Source of the DNA: JAFDVL01 sp043736395
GTDB lineage: Bacteria > Acidobacteriota > Blastocatellia > RBC074
Length of the DNA stretch: 5,317 bases
NCBI GenBank assembly: GCA_043736395.1
Contig: JAYTCQ010000401.1
Span: 1-5,317, forward strand
Direction: 5' to 3'
The position numbers were made by a program, and so were the translations under genes. Positions 1 to 5,317 of the stretch are shown piece after piece; within the stretch, counting starts at the first letter, position 1, and each line of letters begins with the position of its first letter. Below the pieces are notes generated by a model. The model was not told where the DNA came from. It saw nothing but the letters and a program-made list of their open reading frames with translations, and did not search any database.

Positions 1-43
1 CAAAGAACTGAAACACTCGGCGCGGTTGCGGTTTCACCGTTAT

Positions 44-62
44 AAAAAGCGCATTTGCGCTT
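44..62 (-). terminator. Candidate Rho-independent terminator after the lactate permease
   Basis: Read on the minus strand, a 6-bp stem AAGCGC / GCGCTT closes a 4-nt AAAT loop. It is followed directly by a T run (five T in a row, two of them in the stem) and then ATA. It begins 49 nt beyond the permease stop codon and faces the right way to end that transcript. On the plus strand the bases after the stem are not T-rich, so it would act in one direction only. The stem is short, which limits confidence. Confidence 0.5.
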
Positions 63-111
63 AACTTAACCTCATTGGCCTCAAGGCGGGGCTACGAACA
101 TTTCAAACTAC

Positions 112-1737
112 CTACCGCGCCACGGGAATCATCCCCGTGAACACGTACGCCTGTAAATAAATCAATACGCCAACCAGCATCGCCAACACGAGGCTATGCC
201 AGAAAACGTAGCGTAGAATTTCTCCTTCTTTTCCTTCTTGTCCTGTGGCTACACTGGCAACGACGATGGATTGCGCGTCAATCATTTTGCCCATCACACC
301 ACCAGAAGAATTCGCGGCGGCTGCCAGCACGGGAGAAATTCCGATTTGCTGCGCGGTGATTTGTTGTAGATTTCCGAACAAAACATTTGATGATGTGTCA
401 CTGCCGGTGAGCGCTACGCCCAGCCATCCGAGCATCGCAGAAAAGAAAGGAAAGAAGCTACCAGTGCTGGCGAAGGCGAGTCCCATCGTCGCGTCCAATC
501 CGCCGTAGCGCGTAGAAAATCCAATCGCCATCATCGCGGAAATAGTGATGAGCGAATAGCGGACGCGCCAGATTGTATTGCCAAAAAGTTGAATTAATTT
601 CCATGGCTTCAATCCGAGCAACAGTCCTGAAATTAAGGCTGAAATTAGTAATCCTGTGCCTGTGGCGGAAAGCCAGTTGAAAGCGAAAATCGCTTCTTCA
701 GGTTTGGGGACAGCGACTACAGGTGGAGTTCGCTGCACCATGTTATGCAAAAAAGGAACGGGAATGTTGATGAGACTGAAGCCGTTCAGCCAATTCTTAA
801 CTTGCGGCAATCCCCACACGAAAACGACGACAGATAAAATAATCCACGGCATCCATGCACGTAATGCGGCACTGGTGGAAGGGCGCGCGACTACGGCTTT
901 ATCGGCTTGATGTAAGACTTCGCGCGGCTGCCAGAATTTTAATAATACTAACAACGCAGCAATCGAAGCGATGGAGGCGGCGATGTCTACGACCCACGGA
1001 CCGTGATAGTTGCTGACGAGAAATTGCACAATGGCGAAGCTCAATCCACAGGTCAAACAGGCCGGCCAGACCTCCAACATTTTGCGCCAGCCTGACATCG
1101 CGCAGACTAACCAAAACGGTACGATGACAGAAAAGAACGGAAGCTGTCGCCCGATCATGGCACTGAGCTGTTCGAGTGGTAATCCGGTCACTCTGGCGAG
1201 AGCGATGACCGGAGTACCGAGCGCGCCAAAAGCCACAGGCGCAGTATTGCCAATCAATGCAATGCCTGAAGCGAGCAACGGTTTGAATCCAAGTCCGATC
1301 AGCATCGCCGCAGAAATGGCGACAGGCGTACCGAATCCGGCTGCGCCTTCGATAAAGGCTCCGAAGCTGAAAGCAATAATCAAAGCCTGAATGCGATCAT
1401 CACTGGCAAGGTTCGCGATAGTGGCGCGGATGATTTCAAATTGTCCGGTTTCGACGGTGATGTCATAAATAAAAATTGCACAGAGCACGATCCATCCGAT
1501 CGGGAATAAGCCGTACGCCGCGCCGTTCGCTGCCGAAGCCAATGCCAATGAAACAGGCATTTGATAAACAAAAATTGCGACGAGCAGGGACGACGCCAAG
1601 CCGATGATAGCGGCGAGGTGAGCGCGCATGTGAAAGAAGGCAAGCAAGCCCAGCAAGACGACTACGGGGATAGCGGCGACCAGCGCAGACCACAGGATAT
1701 TTCCAGCAACTGGATAATAGATTTGATTCCAGGGCAT
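112..1737 (-). CDS. lldP: L-lactate permease (LctP/LldP family), 541 aa
   Basis: Inner-membrane symporter of the LctP family (TC 2.A.14), which imports L-lactate, and in some members D-lactate or glycolate, with protons. The protein is almost wholly hydrophobic, with about a dozen membrane segments. Family blocks are intact: FGAFIEGAAGFGTPVA at residues 125-140, GNTAPVAFGALGTP at 163-176, TGSDTSSNVLFGNLQ near 444-458 and NSSGGVMGKMIDAQS at 477-491. At 541 aa it matches the usual 530-560 aa, so it looks full length. I chose the ATG at 1737 because GGAG lies 8 nt upstream and the protein then begins like relatives (MPWNQIYYP). The frame stays open to a TTG at 1818, but that adds 27 polar residues without a ribosome binding site. 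No lactate dehydrogenase or regulator gene adjoins it, so lactate versus glycolate cannot be settled. The symbol reflects the family, not a proven substrate. Confidence 0.95.
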   Translation of the reverse strand: MPWNQIYYPVAGNILWSALVAAIPVVVLLGLLAFFHMRAHLAAIIGLASSLLVAIFVYQMPVSLALASAANGAAYGLFPIGWIVLCAIFIYDITVETGQFEIIRATIANLASDDRIQALIIAFSFGAFIEGAAGFGTPVAISAAMLIGLGFKPLLASGIALIGNTAPVAFGALGTPVIALARVTGLPLEQLSAMIGRQLPFFSVIVPFWLVCAMSGWRKMLEVWPACLTCGLSFAIVQFLVSNYHGPWVVDIAASIASIAALLVLLKFWQPREVLHQADKAVVARPSTSAALRAWMPWIILSVVVFVWGLPQVKNWLNGFSLINIPVPFLHNMVQRTPPVVAVPKPEEAIFAFNWLSATGTGLLISALISGLLLGLKPWKLIQLFGNTIWRVRYSLITISAMMAIGFSTRYGGLDATMGLAFASTGSFFPFFSAMLGWLGVALTGSDTSSNVLFGNLQQITAQQIGISPVLAAAANSSGGVMGKMIDAQSIVVASVATGQEGKEGEILRYVFWHSLVLAMLVGVLIYLQAYVFTGMIPVAR

Positions 1738-1745
1738 TTTATTTT

Positions 1746-1749
1746 CTCC
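1746..1749 (-). promoter_or_regulatory. Ribosome binding site that sets the lactate permease start
   Basis: The minus strand reads GGAG followed by the 8-nt spacer AAAATAAA and then ATG at 1737. This spacing is good for a Shine-Dalgarno site and decides in favour of the ATG over the upstream TTG at 1818. Confidence 0.7.
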
Positions 1750-1832
1750 GTCAAAATTTGAATTGAATGTGGGAACAACTTCCGGCTGAGAGTACGACGA
1801 CAGGTTTGGAGAAAACAAGAGCGAGGAAAAAA

Positions 1833-2303
1833 TTAATTTAAAAGTAATTCCATGACGATGTCTACGCGTGAGTATTCCGAGTTTTCAACCGCGCCGAGCT
1901 GCGTCGTTTTGAAGCCGAACTTTTCATACAGCTTAATGGCGGTTTTTAATTTTGTGCCGGATTCGAGAAAGATATTTTTGGCGTTTTGTTGACGCGCCCA
2001 ATCAATTGCCGCTTGCATCAAATGATTCGCCAGACCTTTGCCTTGCGATGATTTATCTACCGCCATTTTGACCAGTTCGAAAGTTTCGTCGTCAATTTTC
2101 AGTAAGGCGCAGGTTCCTTTTGCTTCACCGTTTTCGAGTACGAAGAAAATTTCGCCACCCGGTGCCAAAATCATTTCGCGAGGATTCAGCAGGTATTTTC
2201 GGTCAGCTTCTTCGATGCTGAAATATTCTTCAATCCACGCAAAATTCAGCCGTGCAAAATCTTCTTTGAATTTGTCTTGATAGGTGACGACTTCGATTTG
2301 CAT
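1833..2303 (-). CDS. GNAT-family N-acetyltransferase, 156 aa
   Basis: Probable cytosolic acetyl-CoA-dependent acyltransferase of the GNAT superfamily; the acceptor is unknown. The core motif A is visible at residues 76-95, with strand ELVKMAV followed by the acetyl-CoA pyrophosphate loop Q87-G-K-G-L-A92 and a helix. Motif B follows as LESGTKL (113-119) and LYEKFGFK (125-132), the usual C-terminal Y...GF signature. At 156 aa it is normal for a single GNAT domain. I start it at the ATG at 2303 (MQIEVVTYQ), where the fold begins. The frame is open to an ATG at 2375, but those 24 extra residues are translated from the arm of an inverted repeat and are repetitive (FRYFRLFRFLF). Neither start has a clear Shine-Dalgarno site. 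It lies 158 nt after the DinB gene and 95 nt before the permease, so shared transcription is uncertain. Confidence 0.85.
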   Translation of the reverse strand: MQIEVVTYQDKFKEDFARLNFAWIEEYFSIEEADRKYLLNPREMILAPGGEIFFVLENGEAKGTCALLKIDDETFELVKMAVDKSSQGKGLANHLMQAAIDWARQQNAKNIFLESGTKLKTAIKLYEKFGFKTTQLGAVENSEYSRVDIVMELLLN

Positions 2304-2345
2304 AACTGAACAGGAGGGAAATGAAATGAGGCGATAAGGAAACAG

Positions 2346-2438
2346 AAAACGGAACAAACGGAAATAACGAAACATACGGAAAGTGGGTACTACAAAAAAC
2401 TTTTCCGTCTGTTCTGTTATTTCCGTTTGTTCCGTTTT
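2346..2438. repeat. Long imperfect inverted repeat built from 9-nt units
   Basis: Two 37-nt arms, 2346-2382 and 2402-2438, are reverse complements at 34 of 37 positions, including an uninterrupted 23-bp outer stretch (2346-2368 with 2416-2438). The loop is 19 nt. Each arm is itself a degenerate tandem array with 9-nt period: cggaacaaa, cggaaataa, cgaaacata, cggaaagtg on the plus strand. It lies 23 nt beyond the stop codon of the DinB gene. It could fold as an mRNA hairpin or cruciform, or be a copy of a dispersed palindromic repeat. No T tract follows the stem in either direction in the canonical position, so a simple terminator is not the best reading. Confidence 0.85.
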
Positions 2439-2461
2439 TACACTCCTGCTTCTCGGCTACT

Positions 2462-3076
2462 TTAAAACGGCTCAGGTGGCGGAGTCACGCCTTTCATTCG
2501 CAGATAAATCGTTGTCTGACCGCGATGATGGGTTTGATGTTCGAAGCCCATGACTAACGCTTCGGCGCGGGGAACATTCGTGCCGCGAATCGGAATCCGT
2601 TCTTCTAATTTCGCCATGTCCATCGCCTTAATGGAATTCATCACGAAGTCGTAACTTTCCATCACGATCTTGACCAGCGCGGCTTTGTTTTTATACTCGT
2701 CCATCTTCTCAAGATTTTTTCCTTGGTATGGATTCGTTGCGCCAGTGCCGCGTACGCCGTAGTTGAAATTAGCATTGGCTAAGTGCAGAAATTGTTCCGC
2801 AAAGCTGCGAATTTCAGGTACTGGTTTGAAGTTGATTCCGTCTTCAGGCATTTTGTCGAGATATTCTTTCGTCCAGTTTTTGGCGCGTGTCCATTCGGCG
2901 ATTAAGCCCTCAGCGCGATCTTTCGGCCATTCCTTGGCAGGTGCAGCCGCGGTCGGCGCAGCAGCAGGTTTCGTCTGTGTGCCGGAAGCGACTTGCGCCA
3001 GGCTAATAAGTGATAAGGCGCAGCTAATCGCCATTGTACTGACCAGATAACGAAGTACTTTAATTCTCTGTTTCAT
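2462..3076 (-). CDS. Exported DinB/YfiT-fold protein, 204 aa
   Basis: Member of the DinB/YfiT superfamily of four-helix-bundle, metal-binding proteins; characterised relatives include thiol transferases, but this substrate is unknown. The likely metal ligands are present: His98 in the FLHLA helix, and His180 and His184 in EHQTHHRGQ, giving the family's H-x3-HRGQ signature. The N-terminus is a signal peptide: basic MKQRIKVLR, a hydrophobic stretch at about 9-27, and a plausible cleavage site after SLA (residue 27). An Ala/Pro-rich linker (about 37-47) leads into the domain, which fills about 50-204. Export to the periplasm or beyond is therefore inferred, unlike the cytosolic DinB prototypes. 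Cys19 lies within the hydrophobic core without a proper lipobox, so I do not call it a lipoprotein. The start is supported by AAGGAG 6 nt upstream of the ATG. It follows zwf after a 191-nt gap holding a repeat, so it probably has its own promoter. Confidence 0.9.
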   Translation of the reverse strand: MKQRIKVLRYLVSTMAISCALSLISLAQVASGTQTKPAAAPTAAAPAKEWPKDRAEGLIAEWTRAKNWTKEYLDKMPEDGINFKPVPEIRSFAEQFLHLANANFNYGVRGTGATNPYQGKNLEKMDEYKNKAALVKIVMESYDFVMNSIKAMDMAKLEERIPIRGTNVPRAEALVMGFEHQTHHRGQTTIYLRMKGVTPPPEPF

Positions 3077-3082
3077 TGGGTT

Positions 3083-3088
3083 CTCCTT
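3083..3088 (-). promoter_or_regulatory. Strong ribosome binding site of the DinB gene
   Basis: The minus strand reads AAGGAG, then the 6-nt spacer AACCCA, then ATG at 3076. It is the best Shine-Dalgarno match in front of any gene here and fixes the start that gives an intact signal peptide. Confidence 0.8.
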
Positions 3089-3116
3089 GATTGTGATCTG
3101 AAAAAATTACCGCTGC

Positions 3117-3122
3117 ATCATA
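3117..3122 (-). promoter_or_regulatory. Possible -10 element for the DinB gene
   Basis: TATGAT, one base from TATAAT, lies on the minus strand about 40 nt upstream of the DinB start, in an AT-rich stretch. The -35 region at 16-18 nt spacing is only T-rich (TTATTT) and does not resemble TTGACA. The long gap from zwf makes a promoter here plausible, but the sequence support is weak. Confidence 0.25.
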
Positions 3123-3155
3123 ACTTAGAATTGAAGGCAAAATAAAACTGCTATC

Positions 3156-3248
3156 CACGAAGTACACGAAGGTCACGAAGCAGAAACCAGTCAATTGTTA
3201 CGGGTTTGCTACTTCGGTCTTTCCTTCGTGACCTTCGTGTACTTCGTG
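3156..3248. repeat. Perfect 25-bp inverted repeat of cacgaag 9-nt units
   Basis: Arms 3156-3180 and 3224-3248 are exact reverse complements over 25 bp, separated by a 43-nt interior. Each arm is a tandem array of period 9: cacgaagta, cacgaaggt, cacgaag. A few more bases outside the arms (3152-3154 with 3250-3252) can also pair after one mismatch. The interior holds a weaker nested pairing (agca...aaacc with ggtttgct) and a degenerate further unit (acttcgg at 3211). It starts 19 nt beyond the zwf stop codon. From memory, arrays of this cacgaag type recur between genes in several environmental bacterial phyla. No canonical T tract follows the stem. Confidence 0.9.
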
Positions 3249-3267
3249 AATAATTTCTTATTGATCC

Positions 3268-4797
3268 TTAATCGCTGATTTCTCTCCACTGTCGCCCGTC
3301 ACGCGCCAGCAAATCCATTGCTTCTTTTGGCCCCCACGTTCCGCTGGCGTAATTCGGAAAGGCGCGTGGCGGCAAAGCTTGCCAGACATCTAAAATCGGA
3401 TCAACGACAGACCATCCGGCTTCAACCATATCGGCGCGTTGGAACAAGGTCTGGTCACCGTTCATACAATCGTAGATCAATCGCTCATAACCTGTGCTGG
3501 GCGTGCTGCCGAAATAATCTTTGTAATTGAAGCTCATTTTTACGGCACCTAGATTTACGACAGGGCCGGGAATTTTTGCACCGAAGCGCAAGCTGATTCC
3601 TTCATCCGGTTGAATGTGCAGCACTAGACGATTGGTCCGCAATTTCTCAACATTCGTATTTCTGAAAAGCATATACGGCGCGCTTTTAAATTGAATGGCA
3701 ATCTCAGTCAAACGCTTCGGCAAACGCTTTCCAGTACGCACATAAATCGGGACATCAGCCCAGCGCCAGTTGTCCAGTTGCAGTTTTACCGCCACAAAAG
3801 TTTCGGTTGCAGAGGTCGGTGAAACTTTTACTTCGTTGCGATAGGCAATGGCTTTCTGTTCTGCAACATCTCCTGTGCCGTATTGTCCGCGCACCGCGTC
3901 GGTCAAAACTTCTTCCGGATCGAATGGATTAATCGCGTGTAAAATCTTCGCCATTTCATCGCGGACGTCATCCGCATCGAATGAAATTGGCGGTTCCATG
4001 CAGGTCAATGAAATCAACTGAAAAATATGATTCGGGAGCATATCGCGCAGGCACCCGGCTTCTTCATAATAACCGCCGCGCTGCTCCACGCCTAAGGATT
4101 CCGCGACAGTGATTTGGACGTGATCAATGTAGTTGCGATTCCAGATTGGTTCGAAAATTCCATTGCTGAAACGAAACGCCAAAATGTTCTGCACGGTTTC
4201 TTTGCCGAGGTAATGATCAATGCGATAAATCTGATTTTCGGCAAGCGATTGCTTGATGTCGCGGTTAAGGGCTTTCGCTGAATCGAGATCGCGCCCGAAC
4301 GGTTTTTCGATGATGACACGCCGCCATTGCCCATCACATTCTTTGGCTAAACCGGAGTCGCCAAGCTGTTTCACAATCGTCGAAAAGAACGTGGGAGGCG
4401 TCGCCAGATAATATAAATAATTGCCATGCGTATTGTGATCTTTGTTAGCTTCTTCGAGCTGTGTTTGCAGCCGCTGATAAGTGGCCGCGTCGCCGAATTC
4501 GCCTTGCACGTAATAAAGACGGTGCTGAAACCAATCCCACAAATCAGGATCAAGTTCGCCGGTGGCGTATTCTGTTGCGTGCCCATTGATTTCCGCGCGA
4601 TATGTATCACTCGTAAAATCATCGCGTCCGACCCCAATAATTGCGAATTCGCGTGAGAGCAAATTACCTTTGGCAAGATTGTACAAGGCGGGGATGAGCT
4701 TACGTTTCGTGAGGTCACCTGCCGCGCCAAAAATTACCATGACGCAGGGATCGGCGATTTCTCCGATTAATTGTTTTTGTTCTGTTGTGTCTGCCAT
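3268..4797 (-). CDS. zwf: Glucose-6-phosphate 1-dehydrogenase, 509 aa
   Basis: Cytosolic enzyme oxidising glucose 6-phosphate to 6-phosphogluconolactone with reduction of NADP+ (or NAD+), the entry step of the oxidative pentose phosphate and Entner-Doudoroff pathways. The N-terminal Rossmann nucleotide-binding motif is FGAAGDLTKRKLIPALYNL at residues 23-41. EKPFGRDL is at 164-171 and the substrate-binding and catalytic signature RIDHYLGKE at 192-200. His257 in RDMLPNH matches the catalytic base that pairs with Asp194 in characterised enzymes. The C-terminal domain ends in the typical EAGWSVVDPILDVW and DGRQWREI. Length is normal and no key residue is missing. I chose the ATG at 4797 (MADTTEQ), with a weak GAG about 8 nt upstream. 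A TTG at 4809 would add four residues and overlap the preceding stop codon by 4 nt, so coupled initiation there is possible. No pgl or gnd follows; the next gene is the unrelated DinB gene. Confidence 0.97.
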   Translation of the reverse strand: MADTTEQKQLIGEIADPCVMVIFGAAGDLTKRKLIPALYNLAKGNLLSREFAIIGVGRDDFTSDTYRAEINGHATEYATGELDPDLWDWFQHRLYYVQGEFGDAATYQRLQTQLEEANKDHNTHGNYLYYLATPPTFFSTIVKQLGDSGLAKECDGQWRRVIIEKPFGRDLDSAKALNRDIKQSLAENQIYRIDHYLGKETVQNILAFRFSNGIFEPIWNRNYIDHVQITVAESLGVEQRGGYYEEAGCLRDMLPNHIFQLISLTCMEPPISFDADDVRDEMAKILHAINPFDPEEVLTDAVRGQYGTGDVAEQKAIAYRNEVKVSPTSATETFVAVKLQLDNWRWADVPIYVRTGKRLPKRLTEIAIQFKSAPYMLFRNTNVEKLRTNRLVLHIQPDEGISLRFGAKIPGPVVNLGAVKMSFNYKDYFGSTPSTGYERLIYDCMNGDQTLFQRADMVEAGWSVVDPILDVWQALPPRAFPNYASGTWGPKEAMDLLARDGRQWREISD

Positions 4798-4805
4798 TAT
4801 TTTTC

Positions 4806-5222
4806 TCAATTGATAAGAGGGTCGTAAGCGCTCAAATAGAGCGTTTCTTCGTAATCAGTCACTGCCAGTTTTACTTGTTGAAGCCAGCCGTTTCTTCCTA
4901 ACAAATTTCGGGGTAAGTTGTAATCTTCCCCAAAATATACTGTTACATCAAATGCTAAACCAAGTGTACTGAGTTGGACTTCATGACCGTAAGCGCGAGT
5001 AATTCCATTAAGCGACCTGAGAGTTATTTGCTGACCGCTTTCAATGGTAAGCCCCAAATCTTCGCCAAGTTCTCGTTGAAATAGGCAATATTCTGAACCT
5101 GTATCAACTTTCGCTTCACAGTCAATGGTTGAACCCCCAACAGTCAAATATGTTGGAAGCCAAATGCCACCTTTGGTGGAATCATATTCATAGCTAAGTT
5201 CAAACGTTAAATTATGGGGCAT
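4806..5222 (-). CDS. Retropepsin-like aspartyl protease family protein, 138 aa
   Basis: Small single-domain protein resembling retroviral-type aspartic proteases. The active-site motif is AKVDTGSEYC, with the catalytic aspartate at residue 40 in DTGS (40-43). A second family hallmark, the hydrophobic-hydrophobic-G motif near the C-terminus, appears as NLLGRNGWL at 106-114. There is only one DTG motif and about 138 residues, so activity would need a homodimer, as in retropepsins. No signal peptide or membrane segment is present, so it is probably cytosolic. None of reverse transcriptase, integrase or gag-like sequence is nearby, so this is a bacterial housekeeping-type member and not part of a retroelement. 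It begins 2 nt after the preceding stop codon with no good Shine-Dalgarno site, which suggests translational coupling to that gene. It ends 8 nt before the zwf ATG. Protease activity and substrate are unproven. Confidence 0.8.
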   Translation of the reverse strand: MPHNLTFELSYEYDSTKGGIWLPTYLTVGGSTIDCEAKVDTGSEYCLFQRELGEDLGLTIESGQQITLRSLNGITRAYGHEVQLSTLGLAFDVTVYFGEDYNLPRNLLGRNGWLQQVKLAVTDYEETLYLSAYDPLIN

Positions 5223-5224
5223 GG

Positions 5225-5317
5225 TTAGAAACCAGAGAAGGTCGCAATATCAGGGTCTTCTACAAAAAAATGAAGAGGACGCTCAACTCCTGTGGCATCA
5301 GCTGCCGCAAAGACTTC
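5225..5317 (-). CDS. C-terminal end of an unidentified gene, cut by the window edge
   Basis: The minus strand is open from the window edge through 30 codons to a TAA at 5225-5227. The peptide begins EVFAAADATGVERPL and ends HFFVEDPDIATFSGF. It is acidic, with no motif I recognise. The stop lies 2 nt before the ATG of the retropepsin-like gene, an arrangement typical of co-transcribed and often co-functioning genes. That close spacing is the main reason to believe this is a real coding tail. The start, length and function lie outside the window. Confidence 0.6.
   Translation of the reverse strand, partial: EVFAAADATGVERPLHFFVEDPDIATFSGF

Noticed and set aside
2..64. Plus-strand open tail ending at a TAA at 62-64 (peptide ending RYKKRICA), a possible convergent gene end
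   Set aside because: Only 20 codons are visible, another plus-strand frame is also open from the edge to position 45, and the tail runs through the candidate terminator hairpin. It cannot be told from chance.
245..1390. Several plus-strand open frames of 66-126 codons opposite the lactate permease
   Set aside because: They are antisense shadows of the permease, with low-complexity composition and no recognisable motif or ribosome binding site.
1738..1818. Extension of the lactate permease to a TTG at 1818 (568 aa)
   Set aside because: The added 27 residues are polar and unlike the family N-terminus, the start is TTG without a Shine-Dalgarno site, and the ATG at 1737 has GGAG at good spacing.
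2312..2328. A perfect AGGAGG on the plus strand just ahead of ATG at 2321 and ATG at 2326
   Set aside because: Both plus-strand ATGs run into a stop within two or three codons, and the motif lies opposite the leader of the minus-strand acetyltransferase. It is probably chance.
3156..3248. The cacgaag array as a CRISPR or a simple intrinsic terminator
   Set aside because: The units are 9 nt, contiguous and mirrored, with no spacers, so it is not CRISPR. No T tract follows the stem immediately on either strand, so it is not a canonical terminator.
4092..4730. Open frames of 81 and 119 codons overlapping zwf in another minus-strand frame
   Set aside because: They lie wholly inside zwf, whose catalytic motifs are intact in its own frame. 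These are out-of-frame shadows.
4806..5222. The retropepsin-like gene as a remnant of a retroelement
   Set aside because: No reverse transcriptase, integrase or long terminal repeats are visible, and the gene sits tightly between cellular genes like a normal operon member.

Overview
The window is an ordinary-looking stretch of bacterial chromosome of moderate GC. Every supported gene reads on the minus strand, so transcription runs from position 5317 towards position 1. In that order it holds: the last 30 codons of an unidentified gene (cut by the window edge), a small retropepsin-like aspartyl protease, glucose-6-phosphate dehydrogenase (zwf), an exported DinB-fold protein, a GNAT acetyltransferase and an L-lactate permease (LctP/LldP family). 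No rRNA, tRNA, CRISPR array, transposase or phage gene is visible.

Organism: a signal-peptide-bearing DinB protein, a soluble retropepsin-like protein and intergenic inverted repeats of the 'cacgaag...cttcgtg' type together suggest an environmental bacterium, perhaps Acidobacteriota (Blastocatellia-like). This rests on remembered gene and repeat distributions. No marker gene is present, so it is a weak inference.

Layout: the right-hand block (about 3268-5317) is tightly packed. The partial gene stops 2 nt before the protease start, and the protease stop lies 8 nt before the preferred zwf ATG, or overlaps an alternative TTG start by 4 nt. These three genes look co-transcribed. The left-hand block (112-3076) is looser, with gaps of 95-191 nt. 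The gap after zwf and the gap after the DinB gene each hold a long inverted repeat built from 9-nt tandem units, placed about 20 nt beyond the stop codon of the preceding gene. A small hairpin with a T tract after the lactate permease is a plausible terminator.

Function: zwf feeds the oxidative pentose phosphate pathway and makes reducing power. The permease imports lactate or glycolate as a carbon source. The DinB-fold and GNAT proteins have no assignable substrate. Nothing ties these genes into one pathway.

I see no clear new system. The items most worth a second look are the two 9-nt-unit palindromes and the closely coupled small gene plus retropepsin pair upstream of zwf.
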